From positions 186,001 to 250,000 of the forward strand of contig NZ_CP060393.1 of NCBI RefSeq assembly GCF_014274685.1: a stretch of DNA of 64,000 nucleotides, in the 5' to 3' direction. The number at the start of each line of letters is the position of its first letter. Positions within the stretch are counted from its first letter, which is position 1. The stretch is from Edaphobacter sp. 4G125. GTDB lineage: Bacteria > Acidobacteriota > Terriglobia > Terriglobales > Acidobacteriaceae. A model generated the notes under the pieces. It had not been told where the DNA came from. It saw nothing but the letters and a program-made list of their open reading frames with translations, and did not search any database. This document shows positions 7,677 to 15,712 of this stretch, piece by piece. Made by a program: the position numbers and the translations under genes.

Positions 7677-8126
7677 ATGGCAAATCTTACCTATAGCGAT
7701 GCAGGTCTGGCACTTACAAAACAGTTTGAGGGTTGTTCTCTGGAGGCTTACCAGGACCAGGCTGGCGTGTGGACCATCGGTTACGGCCATACCGGGCAGG
7801 TCAAGCCCGGCACGGCCTGCTCTCAGACACAGGCCGACGCCTGGCGACGCGAAGACATTGCCAAAGCGGAAACCTGCGTTCATCACCTCATTAAAATCCC
7901 GCTGACGCAGGGGCAGTTCGATGCGCTGGTGGACTTCGTCTTCAACCTGGGCTGCTCGAACCTGGCAGGATCGACATTGCTTCGCTGCGTGAATGCAAGA
8001 CAGTTCGAGCAGGCGGCACTCGAATTCCTGCGCTGGAACCATGTAGGGGGTGTAGAGGTAAAGGGGCTGACACGACGCCGGAAGGCAGAGGCAGAACGAT
8101 TCCAAAGTTCGACCTTGACGAGTTGA
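7677..8126 (+). CDS. Phage-type lysozyme (glycoside hydrolase family 24)
   Basis: 149 aa from the ATG at 7677, with AAGGGAGA 3-10 nt upstream. The T4/P22-lysozyme catalytic signature is present: the Glu in KQFEGCSLEAYQD, then GVWTIGYGHTG with the catalytic Asp/Thr region, and the conserved QFDALVDFVFNLG and GLTRRRKAEAE segments. It cleaves peptidoglycan between MurNAc and GlcNAc. There is no signal peptide or transmembrane anchor, so export would need a holin, SAR-less secretion or lysis. No phage structural or integrase genes are nearby; the gene is a lone domesticated or remnant lysozyme. An intrinsic terminator sits directly upstream. Confidence 0.92.
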   Translation: MANLTYSDAGLALTKQFEGCSLEAYQDQAGVWTIGYGHTGQVKPGTACSQTQADAWRREDIAKAETCVHHLIKIPLTQGQFDALVDFVFNLGCSNLAGSTLLRCVNARQFEQAALEFLRWNHVGGVEVKGLTRRRKAEAERFQSSTLTS

Positions 8127-8231
8127 GTCTGAGCCTCTCTTCGGAAGCCTCTTACCTGGGTAAGTACGAAGCTAAGTATTGTTTATGGAATACTTTGCAA
8201 GGTTTATATACAAGGGGGCTCACCTATGCGA

Positions 8232-10055
8232 TCAGCGCCGGATCGACCAGTTCAGCTCCGCTCCCGCCATGACAGTGCGACCCTGCACCGGCACACCGGG
8301 AACCTCCTGATACGAAGTATTCGTGAGATTGAGCACCCGCACATACGGGCGGAACTTTCCCGTATTACGGGCCAAAGCGACGTCCCATAGAGGGTAGGGC
8401 GACTGCGTGGTCTTCTGGATGACTGCAAGCTGGCTCCGTGCCACGATTTGACCCGGGAATTGCCCGCTCCATGCAATCAGCGCTGACTGCGCCGCGTAGT
8501 TGAAGGCGTACTCGGAGATCAGACCCGGCGGTGGCGAGGTGGCCTGCACCGCGGTATAGCCAAGCTGGAGCTGCTGCGAGGCGGGCAACCTTAGTCGCAT
8601 GCTGGCCTCAGCACCGTTATAGGCGTTGTTGGCAACATTGACTGCCTGCCAGGGCTTGGAGAGGTCGTACTTCGAATAGTCGATGCCGTCCTTCAGTCGA
8701 AGATGGAACCCTGTAGCGCTCAGAGTGAAGGGCGAGTTCGCTGGAGTCCAATCAAACCCGCCCTCGTAGCTCCACGAAGACTCAGGCTTGAGGTGCGGAT
8801 TCCCAACCGTCGCCGGATCGGAGTAGTAGAGGTCGAGGTAGGTTGGCAGGCGATAGCCATGCCCTACGGAGCCACGCAATCTCAACGTTCCGGTGAGTGA
8901 ATATGCTCCTGCGACATTCGGCGAAAAGACAGAGGTGCCGCCGGAGAAGACCTGTTCGCGTGCTCCAAGCGAGAGCGACAAGCGCTTCAACGAACGCAGC
9001 GAGAGATTCACGTACCCTGCACCCTGATTGCGGGCATGGATGCCCAGGTTCGTGCTGTGGATGTCGTCGCCGTTCGCTTCAAGTCCATAAGAGAGCGTGG
9101 TGTTGGTTCCAAGCGCATCGGCGCGGCGTAGCGCACCCTGCCACGCCGTGGTGATGTGGTTATTACGGTAGTAGTTCGGTCGTTCGAGGAGCAGCACAAA
9201 GAGATCGGTATGGCGTCGATAGGCAAAGCTCGCCGAAGTGCGCTGACCAAGCTGCTGCTGCAATGCGGCAAACCAACCCTTGGTACGCTCCCACGAGTTG
9301 TAGTTTCCGTAGAACTGATTAGCCCCGTAAGGACGATCGCTAGTGGCAAGCAGGATGTCGGTCGTGCCGGGCTTCAACACACTCAGCCACGTCTCCGACG
9401 ACAGCGCATTACTCGAGTAGTTGCGATTGTGGATGAAGCCATCGGAAGTATCGCGACTTCCGCTTAGCTCTTCGCTGATACGGCGGCTGCTCCAGTCCGC
9501 ACGGAGATGGTTCTCCAACGATCCATAATTCCCTGCGCCGGACTTCGCAATCAGGCTGAAGCGCGTATCCGCGGGAGGCCGCTGCGTAATGAGATTGACG
9601 GCTCCTCCAATCGCGTCCGAGCCATAAAAGGTCGAGCCCGAACCATGCAGAACCTCGACGCGCGAAAGAGCATTCAACGGAACCGAGATATCGAGGTTCA
9701 TGTGCGCCGTCTCAGGATCGTTGATACGAAGGCCATTCAGTAAGACCAGCGACTGCTCAAAGGTAGTTCCACGAATCGACAGGTCCGCCTGCACTCCATT
9801 CGCAGCGCGAGACTGCAGATTCACCGTCGTGTCCTGCCGCAGGTAGTCGGTGACGTTGTTGAAGAGCAGCGGCTGCTCGCGGGTATCGAGCGTCTGGACC
9901 GAACGATTCGACTCCGAAAGCGGAATCGGCGGGATGGCAGTCGTAACCGTAATGTTCTCCTGAACAGGAGCAATGGAAGTCGACTGCTGAGGTTGTTGGG
10001 CCCATGCAAACGTTGAGAGACCGGCGACGATCAAGAATGTTCTTGAATTCAACAC
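8232..10055 (-). CDS. TonB-dependent outer-membrane receptor (BtuB/siderophore type)
   Basis: 607 aa, GTG start at 10055 (TTG at 10052 is also possible); signal peptide ending FAWAQ. A TonB-box-like stretch (ENITVTT) is followed by the plug domain with SIRGTTFEQSLVLLNGLRIND and GSGSTFYGSDAIGGAVNLIT, then a 22-strand-type barrel with GYRLPTYLDLYYSDP near residue 400. The size fits BtuB-like cobalamin or small-chelate receptors. The protein ends LNWSIRR rather than in an aromatic residue, which is unusual for an outer-membrane barrel. The start codon sits inside a large inverted repeat (10029-10071), and a MarR regulator is divergently transcribed, so expression is probably controlled by it. 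Ligand unknown. Confidence 0.9.
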   Translation of the reverse strand: MLNSRTFLIVAGLSTFAWAQQPQQSTSIAPVQENITVTTAIPPIPLSESNRSVQTLDTREQPLLFNNVTDYLRQDTTVNLQSRAANGVQADLSIRGTTFEQSLVLLNGLRINDPETAHMNLDISVPLNALSRVEVLHGSGSTFYGSDAIGGAVNLITQRPPADTRFSLIAKSGAGNYGSLENHLRADWSSRRISEELSGSRDTSDGFIHNRNYSSNALSSETWLSVLKPGTTDILLATSDRPYGANQFYGNYNSWERTKGWFAALQQQLGQRTSASFAYRRHTDLFVLLLERPNYYRNNHITTAWQGALRRADALGTNTTLSYGLEANGDDIHSTNLGIHARNQGAGYVNLSLRSLKRLSLSLGAREQVFSGGTSVFSPNVAGAYSLTGTLRLRGSVGHGYRLPTYLDLYYSDPATVGNPHLKPESSWSYEGGFDWTPANSPFTLSATGFHLRLKDGIDYSKYDLSKPWQAVNVANNAYNGAEASMRLRLPASQQLQLGYTAVQATSPPPGLISEYAFNYAAQSALIAWSGQFPGQIVARSQLAVIQKTTQSPYPLWDVALARNTGKFRPYVRVLNLTNTSYQEVPGVPVQGRTVMAGAELNWSIRR

Positions 10056-10071
10056 AAGAACATTCTTGATC
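10029..10071. promoter_or_regulatory. Tandem palindromic operator / 17-bp inverted repeat over the TonB-receptor start
   Basis: Perfect 17-bp arms (10029-10045 and 10055-10071) separated by 9 nt. Each arm itself contains a 14-bp palindrome, CAAGAATGTTCTTG (10032-10045) and CAAGAACATTCTTG (10055-10068), giving two equivalent sites 23 bp apart centre to centre. This is the geometry of two MarR-dimer sites on one DNA face. In the receptor mRNA the same sequence would form a hairpin with the GTG/TTG start region in or next to the loop. Binding by the adjacent MarR protein is inference. Confidence 0.8.
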
Positions 10072-10099
10072 AGGAAATGTGGCTCCGCATGGGTAATTT

Positions 10100-10129
10100 T
10101 GTATAGATGTAAGTAATTGAACGTATCAA
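10100..10129 (-). promoter_or_regulatory. Putative sigma-70 promoter of the TonB receptor
   Basis: On the minus strand TTGATA (10129-10124) and TATACA (10105-10100) are separated by 18 nt. Transcription would start near 10093, placing the tandem palindrome in the 5' untranslated region and at the start codon. Confidence 0.5.
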
Positions 10130-10144
10130 CTAAAATCTCTTTGT

Positions 10145-10594
10145 ATGCGTATCGAATCGTTTCTTGAGCAGAGTCCTGTCTTTCAGGTCAGCCGCATCGC
10201 CCGGCGTATGGAGTCCTCGCTGAACGCTGCGCTAAAGCAGGAAGAACTTATGTTCTCCGAGTCCCTGATGCTCGCGGCGATCTTTCTGGAGAAGAAGCGG
10301 GTTCGCCCCTCGGAGCTTGCACGTACCTTTGAGACGACACGCGGTAATGTCAGCCACATCGTTTCTTCGCTCGAGGCCAAACGGCTGGTTCGCCGCCGTA
10401 TCGATCCCGACGACGCGCGCGGCTTTCTGTTGGAACTGGAGCCCGCCGGTAGGCGCAAGGCAGCCCGCGTGGCCGGCATCCTCGATCGCATGCAGTCCGG
10501 CATCGAGCGCGAGATCGGCGCTGCAAAGCTCGAAGCCGCTTTGCGCCAGATGGATGCTGTAGAAAAGCTCTGCGGACAACTTACTCGGGGATGA
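10145..10594 (+). CDS. MarR-family transcriptional regulator
   Basis: 149 aa. The winged-helix pattern is clear: VRPSELARTFETTRGNVSHIVSSLE (recognition helix region, residues about 57-82) followed by the wing KRLVRRRIDPDDARGFLLEL and a C-terminal dimerisation helix. It is divergent from the TonB receptor, with two palindromes and a promoter between them, so the receptor is the likely target. The 3' end overlaps the convergent RNase HI gene by 14 bp (10581-10594). The effector is unknown. Confidence 0.9.
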   Translation: MRIESFLEQSPVFQVSRIARRMESSLNAALKQEELMFSESLMLAAIFLEKKRVRPSELARTFETTRGNVSHIVSSLEAKRLVRRRIDPDDARGFLLELEPAGRRKAARVAGILDRMQSGIEREIGAAKLEAALRQMDAVEKLCGQLTRG

Positions 10595-11252
10595 TCTTGA
10601 CGAAGATTCCGTTCGGCAGCGTCTGCCCTCCGAGCACGTGAACCACGCCATCGCGTGTAAATCCTCGCAGCATCGTTCCCGAGCTGGAACCAGCCGCACG
10701 GGGCGCGTCCGGATCAGGCGGAGCCGAGGACTTCGTTGGGTACGGAGTCGCTTTCAAAGGCGCTGGCGCCGGTTGGCCAGGAGCCTGCGGACGCTTCATC
10801 CCCCGATCCATCGCCTGATTGGCCAGCCGGTCAGCGTCCTTGTTCTTGTGCCGCAGAGCGTGGGAGATCTCAAAATCTTCCAGGCGCGCAATACGATTCT
10901 TCGCCTCCTGCCAGAGAGGCTTCAGGTCGGGTGAGTTAACCCGGTACTTGCCCTGAATCTGCTTGACCATCAGTTCTGAGTCCGAAACGACGCGCAAGCG
11001 TCTGTAACCGTGCTGTAAAGCGTAGTCCAATACACCGAGCAAGCCGGAGTACTCGGCGTAGTTGTTGGTACGGATTCCGAGGAACTCGCTCAACTCAGCC
11101 AGAAGCTCCCCGCCCGGGCCGGTAAAAACAGCCCCATACCCTGACGGACCGGGATTTCCCCGGGCCCCCCCATCGCAGTGGGCCGTGACCCATCCGGCCT
11201 GGCTGGAAGGCGAATCTGAAAAGAGGCTGGGAGCGGTCGAGCGATGAGACAT
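10581..11252 (-). CDS. Ribonuclease HI with C-terminal extension
   Basis: 223 aa from the ATG at 11252; an upstream in-frame start at 11300 is less likely. The catalytic DEDD residues are visible in CDGGARGNPGPSGYG, NNYAEYSGLL, VVSDSELMV and NKDADRLANQAMD. This is the prokaryotic/archaeal-like RNase HI (reverse-transcriptase-like) branch that cleaves RNA in RNA-DNA hybrids. After residue about 150 comes a Pro/Ala-rich linker and a short tail (GTMLRGFTRDGVVHVLGGQT...FVKIIPE) not part of the RNase H fold. The tail could be a substrate-binding add-on. The gene overlaps the MarR gene tail-to-tail. Confidence 0.9.
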   Translation of the reverse strand: MSHRSTAPSLFSDSPSSQAGWVTAHCDGGARGNPGPSGYGAVFTGPGGELLAELSEFLGIRTNNYAEYSGLLGVLDYALQHGYRRLRVVSDSELMVKQIQGKYRVNSPDLKPLWQEAKNRIARLEDFEISHALRHKNKDADRLANQAMDRGMKRPQAPGQPAPAPLKATPYPTKSSAPPDPDAPRAAGSSSGTMLRGFTRDGVVHVLGGQTLPNGIFVKIIPE

Positions 11253-11422
11253 AGATGTGAGTTTATAGGGAATCGTGAACGTTGAAGATGCGGATAGCAA
11301 ATCATCCGTCTCACAGGCCTGGAACCGAAGAACAAGGACTGATTTGGCCTTGCTTACCTTTCCACAAGCAGGTGGGTCTATTTCTTCAGGAAGACATTGT
11401 TCCTGACTCCGGAGTCGGACGA

Positions 11423-12211
11423 ATGAAGGTTGAAGCGATTGTGATTACCCCTGGCGGGGAACTGGCATCCAGGCTCTCCTCGAGTTCTCGAGGGCGGCGT
11501 CCCAGCCCCTTTGCGCTGGGTTTACAGGATGCGGCGGTAAAATCGTTGCCAGGCATGGCAAAGGCAGCGACCCAACCCGGCGCGAGAAACAAACTGACCC
11601 CGGCGCAGCTGGAAGCCCGTGCGCAACAGCGTATTGAGGACGATGAGCTGATCCGCGAGGCCCAAAAGGGCAACCGGGCTGCATTTGACGCCCTGGTGCG
11701 CCGCTATGACCAGAGCGTGCTGCGGCTGGCGCTCCACATGCTGGGAAATGAACAGGATGCCCAGGACGTGCACCAGGAGGCTTTCATCAAGGCCTACCGG
11801 CACCTGACGAATTTTCGGTTCGAGTGCAGCTTCTACACCTGGCTGTACCGCATTGTGACGAACCTTTGCCTGGACCAGCTGCGGCGGCGCAAGAGTCGGA
11901 GAGAGGATCCTTCAACGGTCATGGATTCCAGCGGCGACGAGATGGACCTGCTGGCTAATGTCTCCGACGATCGTTCGATGTCGAACCCGGCCCGGGAACT
12001 GGAGCGCAAGCGCATGGGCGAACGCATCCTGGCCGCGCTCGACAAGTTGACTCCGCGAGAGCGGATGGTTTTTGAGCTGAAGCACTATCAGGGATTGAAG
12101 TTGCGCACTATTGGCGAGATGTTGAATACGACAGAAGAGACGGCCAAAAATACTTTGTTTCGCGCGACCCGAAAATTGCGGGCGAACTTGGCCGAGCTGC
12201 GAGGAGCTTAG
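11423..12211 (+). CDS. ECF/RpoE-type RNA polymerase sigma factor
   Basis: 262 aa from the ATG at 11423 (GGAG about 9 nt upstream); ATG 11555 would give a shorter 218-aa form, and the frame is open upstream to 11282. Region 2 is at residues about 88-155 (AFDALVRRYDQSVLRLAL, DAQDVHQEAFIKAY, FRFECSFYTWLYRIVTNLCLD). Region 4 is at about 200-255 (LDKLTPRERMVFELKHYQGL, TTEETAKNTLFRATRKLR). It directs RNA polymerase to stress promoters. It is followed by a zinc-finger anti-sigma gene and a PDZ protein gene in a likely operon. Confidence 0.95.
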   Translation: MKVEAIVITPGGELASRLSSSSRGRRPSPFALGLQDAAVKSLPGMAKAATQPGARNKLTPAQLEARAQQRIEDDELIREAQKGNRAAFDALVRRYDQSVLRLALHMLGNEQDAQDVHQEAFIKAYRHLTNFRFECSFYTWLYRIVTNLCLDQLRRRKSRREDPSTVMDSSGDEMDLLANVSDDRSMSNPARELERKRMGERILAALDKLTPRERMVFELKHYQGLKLRTIGEMLNTTEETAKNTLFRATRKLRANLAELRGA

Positions 12212-12296
12212 AAATTTGTAAAGAAAAAAACGGGCGAATCGATCGATACAGACCCGGGAGAACGATCAATTTTTGAGGCTGGTTGAGGTAAGGAAC

Positions 12297-13256
12297 ATGA
12301 AGTGCGAGATGGCGAGAGACAACGTAATCCTGGCGTACTACGGCGAGCTGCCGGACGAGTTGGCGAGCACGTTGGAGCAGCATCTGATGACCTGCGAAGA
12401 GTGCCGCGCAGAGTTGAGCGCCCTTGAGGGGATCGAGCCGCAGCTGGCGACGCTTCCCGTTGCGGAGCCAACACCGAACCTGCTGGCGCAATCGCGCATG
12501 CGTCTGGATGATGCGCTGGACGCGATTCCTCCTCACGGGTTCTTTACCCGTCTGCGGGCAAACTTTTTTCTCTGGGTGGGACACCTGCGCAGTGCGCCCG
12601 CCTTGGCCACGCTGCTTATCGGCGTGGGATTTATCGGCGGGAACTTCCTGAACCGTTACGAGGTCGCGAAGCAGCCTCAACCTCAGCCGGCCTCCACCAG
12701 CAGCGTTCCCGCCCAAAGCGTAGTCGCCAGCGTTACCGGCATCGATCGTACGCCGGACTCTGAGATGGTGCAGGTGCATTACAACCGCATCGTTCCTGAA
12801 ACCATCGAGGGTTCTCTTGATTCCAAGGAAATCCGCGATCTGTTGATGAAGGCAACAACCTCTCCCACCGATGGCATTCGCGCCAACTCTGTCCAGCTGC
12901 TCGCCAGCGAGTGCAAAGCCGGCCATGAATGCGCAGCCCGTGACGACGGTAAGGGTGTCCGCGGAGCGCTTCTTGTCTCTCTGCGTTACGACAAAGACCC
13001 CGGGGTCCGGCTCAAGGCACTTGAGGGATTGGAAAGCTATATCGGGCAGGACCGCAGAGTTCGCGATGCTGTTCTCGAATCGCTCGCACATGACCCCGAT
13101 GCACAGGTGCGGATGGCGGCAGTAAGCCTGCTGACCCCGGTCCAGCACGATTCCAGCGTCCGCCAGGTCTTGCGTACCGTTTCTACCCAGGATGAGAATC
13201 CCTATATCCGCACCGTGAGCTACAACACGTTGCAAGGATCGGATTCAATTCAATAG
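12297..13256 (+). CDS. Membrane anti-sigma factor: zf-HC2 domain + TM + HEAT repeats
   Basis: 319 aa. The cytoplasmic N-terminus has the anti-sigma zinc-binding signature Cys3...His29-x3-Cys33-x2-Cys36 (HLMTCEEC). One transmembrane helix lies at residues about 101-118 (PALATLLIGVGFIGGNFL). After a Pro/Gln/Ser linker, the outer part from about 165 to 312 has repeated helical units with DPGVRLKALEGL, DPDAQVRMAAVSLL and NPYIRTVSYNTL, typical of HEAT repeats. It likely holds the upstream sigma factor until a periplasmic signal is sensed by the HEAT domain. The start at 12297 follows GAGGTAAGGA. Next gene after 52 nt is the PDZ protein. Confidence 0.9.
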   Translation: MKCEMARDNVILAYYGELPDELASTLEQHLMTCEECRAELSALEGIEPQLATLPVAEPTPNLLAQSRMRLDDALDAIPPHGFFTRLRANFFLWVGHLRSAPALATLLIGVGFIGGNFLNRYEVAKQPQPQPASTSSVPAQSVVASVTGIDRTPDSEMVQVHYNRIVPETIEGSLDSKEIRDLLMKATTSPTDGIRANSVQLLASECKAGHECAARDDGKGVRGALLVSLRYDKDPGVRLKALEGLESYIGQDRRVRDAVLESLAHDPDAQVRMAAVSLLTPVQHDSSVRQVLRTVSTQDENPYIRTVSYNTLQGSDSIQ

Positions 13257-13308
13257 ATTGGGTCTTTCCCCTTTTCGCTGCAAATCACACGATGCAAGGA
13301 ATTACGCA

Positions 13309-14538
13309 ATGAGTCACGCAAAGTCGTTCAGCGTTCTGGTTCTGGCAGCGGGAGTAGTCCTGCTGAATGGAGCCTCGTCGCTGGCGCAGCCTGGCCCCCT
13401 GCACACTTCCGCAATGCTGAGGGTGGTCGGACTCTCCGGAAAAAATTCTCAGGGATATCTCGGCGTTGATCTGAAGGACATCAGTGAAGATCAGGTCTCC
13501 GCGTTGAAACTGAAAGACACGCATGGGGCCGAGATCGTCGGTGTCGATCATGATGCACCGGCCTGCAAGGATGGCCTGGAGCTGCATGACGTGATTCTTC
13601 AGATGAATGGGCAGGCCATCGATGGCGAAACCCAGCTTCGACGCATGTTACGCGAGATGCCGGCAGGCCGTACCGTAACCTTCCTCATCAGCCGCGATGG
13701 CCAGCAGCATACGATTCAGACGCACCTTGCCAACCGGGAAGAGGTCGAGCGTGAGGCATGGGAGAAACACTACACGGTGCCTGAGCCCTCCAATAGCTCC
13801 TCTGCCGATGTCTCCCACCCGGGAAACTCCTTTCTTGCTCCCTCGAAGTCGACATCGGTCAAAGGGACCCATACTTTCCTGGGAACCACGGTGCTGGTCA
13901 GCTCCTCATATACCGGGGCAAAACTCGAAGTAATGGGGCCGCAGCTGGCGGAGTTTTTCGGCGTACAAGGCGGTACTGGACTCCTGGTGCGCAACGTTGA
14001 ACCGAGCAGCCCTGCAGCTGACGCCGGTCTGAAGGCCGGTGACGTGGTCGTGAAGCTTAACGCTCTGCCCATCGCCAGCGGAAACGATTGGTCAAAGACG
14101 ATTCACGAGAACCGGGGAAAGACCGTCAACGTCGTTATCCTTCGCGATCGAAAGAAACAGACCCTTACTCTGACTCCCGACACGAAGAGGCGCTCGGCCG
14201 TCACACCGTGGACCAGCCTGGAGGGCTACTTCGGCGATTCAGACCAGGCACAACAAACCCGCGCCATGCTTGCAGAACTGCAGCCCGTCTTCGACGCAAT
14301 GGCTGCAAGGATGCGCCAACAGCTCGAGGATGTCCGCTTTAATCCGGAGACTGCGCAGATGATCGCTAGACTGAACGCATGGTCACACTATCCCGACTTT
14401 CAGCGCCAGATGAATCAGACCCGCCGACAGGTGATGGCTGCCGCCGAAGCGGCGCGCCATCAGCTGAACCCGCCGGTGGTTCGTGACAGGGTGAGCACCC
14501 TGCACCAGCAGATACAACACATGGTGAGACTGGACTAA
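13309..14538 (+). CDS. Exported protein with two PDZ domains (no protease domain)
   Basis: 409 aa; signal peptide MSHAKSFSVLVLAAGVVLLN with cleavage near SLAQ. PDZ1 covers residues about 48-137 (GYLGVDLKDIS, APACKDGLELHDVILQMNG) and PDZ2 about 200-290 (GTGLLVRNVEPSSPAADAG, GDVVVKLNALPIAS). The C-terminal 110 residues are helical and charged. No Ser-protease triad or metalloprotease HExxH is visible, so it is not DegP/DegS or RseP itself. Placed third in the sigma/anti-sigma operon, it may bind exposed protein tails and pass the signal to the anti-sigma protein. That role is inferred. Confidence 0.85.
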   Translation: MSHAKSFSVLVLAAGVVLLNGASSLAQPGPLHTSAMLRVVGLSGKNSQGYLGVDLKDISEDQVSALKLKDTHGAEIVGVDHDAPACKDGLELHDVILQMNGQAIDGETQLRRMLREMPAGRTVTFLISRDGQQHTIQTHLANREEVEREAWEKHYTVPEPSNSSSADVSHPGNSFLAPSKSTSVKGTHTFLGTTVLVSSSYTGAKLEVMGPQLAEFFGVQGGTGLLVRNVEPSSPAADAGLKAGDVVVKLNALPIASGNDWSKTIHENRGKTVNVVILRDRKKQTLTLTPDTKRRSAVTPWTSLEGYFGDSDQAQQTRAMLAELQPVFDAMAARMRQQLEDVRFNPETAQMIARLNAWSHYPDFQRQMNQTRRQVMAAAEAARHQLNPPVVRDRVSTLHQQIQHMVRLD

Positions 14539-14645
14539 CCCTCCTCTTTTCCTTTCCTTTGTTGTATTTCCATGCGGTTCGCCCTGCTTTCGGAAACGTC
14601 AGTCACCCCTCTCCTGGCCCAGGGTTCGATATACTTACTTCTGGC

Positions 14646-15698
14646 ATGTCTTTCGTCCTCAGCCCACCTATCAAGCGCAAGATGACTCTCCGCCGCCGGC
14701 TTAAAGCAGCGAACCGCCTGGCGCGTGAGGTCGAGTCTGTCGCTTCGGCCATCGCCTCGACGGACCACCCCTACATGGCGCAGATTGTGCCCATGCGGCG
14801 GTGTAATCTGGCCTGCGCTTATTGCAACGAGTACGACGACTACTCCGATCCGGTGCCGATTGATGAGATGCTGGGCCGCATCGATGATCTTGGCCGGCTG
14901 GGAACCAGTGTCATTACCATCTCGGGCGGCGAACCTCTGCTCCATCCCGATCTCGACCAGGTCATCGCGCGCATCCGCAGGACCGGAGCCATTGCGGGCA
15001 TGATCACCAATGGCTATCTGCTCATGCCGGAGCGCATCCAGCGCCTGAACCAGGCCGGGCTCGATCACATGCAGATCTCGATCGACAACATCATGCCGGA
15101 TGACGTCTCGAAGAAGAGCCTGAAGGTTCTGGATAAGAAGCTTCAGATGCTGGCGGAGCACGCCGACTTTCACGTCAACATCAACTCCGTCGTCGGTGGT
15201 GGTGTCTCCAATCCCGACGATGCTCGCGTGATCAGCGAACGCGCTTTGGCCATGGGTTTCAGCACGACCATCGGGATCATCCACGACGGCTCAGGCCAGC
15301 TCAAGCCTCTCGGTGATTCCGAGCGCAAGGTGTGGGACACCGTCCGCTCCATGACTCGTCGCAGCTACACTCGCTTCAATCAGTTCCAGGAAGCCATCGC
15401 CAACGGCCAGACCAACGACTGGCGCTGCCGCGCAGGCGGACGTTATCTCTACATCTGCGAGAATGGCCTCGTCCATTACTGCAGTCAGCAGCGCGGCTTC
15501 CCCGGCGTCCCGCTGTCCCAGTACACCACCGAGGACGTCAAGCGCGAGTTCCTTACCGAAAAGAGCTGTGCCCCCAGCTGCACCATCAGCTGTGTTCACC
15601 AGGTCAGCTATATCGATCACTGGCGCGCTCCACAGAATAGCGGTACGGTCACACCGGGTTCTGGTCACACACACGGTCAGCTCGTTCAGATTCAGTAG
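14646..15698 (+). CDS. Radical SAM protein
   Basis: 350 aa from the ATG at 14646. The cluster motif CNLACAYC (Cys-x3-Cys-x2-Cys, residues about 54-61) and the SAM-binding TISGGEPLLHPDLDQ are present. The C-terminal part has additional cysteines (WRCRAGG, CENGLVHYC, CAPSCTISC) that could bind auxiliary Fe-S clusters, as in SPASM-related enzymes. It resembles the HpnH/MoaA-like class, but the reaction is unknown. An N-terminal helix rich in Arg/Lys precedes the barrel. The next gene, 14 nt downstream, is an exported methyltransferase, so the two may be co-transcribed. Confidence 0.9.
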   Translation: MSFVLSPPIKRKMTLRRRLKAANRLAREVESVASAIASTDHPYMAQIVPMRRCNLACAYCNEYDDYSDPVPIDEMLGRIDDLGRLGTSVITISGGEPLLHPDLDQVIARIRRTGAIAGMITNGYLLMPERIQRLNQAGLDHMQISIDNIMPDDVSKKSLKVLDKKLQMLAEHADFHVNINSVVGGGVSNPDDARVISERALAMGFSTTIGIIHDGSGQLKPLGDSERKVWDTVRSMTRRSYTRFNQFQEAIANGQTNDWRCRAGGRYLYICENGLVHYCSQQRGFPGVPLSQYTTEDVKREFLTEKSCAPSCTISCVHQVSYIDHWRAPQNSGTVTPGSGHTHGQLVQIQ

Positions 15699-15712
15699 CA
15701 GGGAGGAAGGCG

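Noticed and set aside
11321-11345. Possible ECF-type promoter (GGAACC ... CTGAT) before the sigma gene
   Set aside because: The spacing (about 12 nt) is too short for the GGAAC-N16 type; autoregulation remains plausible but unsupported.
12108-13235. 375-codon minus-strand open frame opposite the anti-sigma gene
   Set aside because: Antisense shadow: the plus-strand protein has zinc-finger, TM and HEAT features, the minus-strand one has none.
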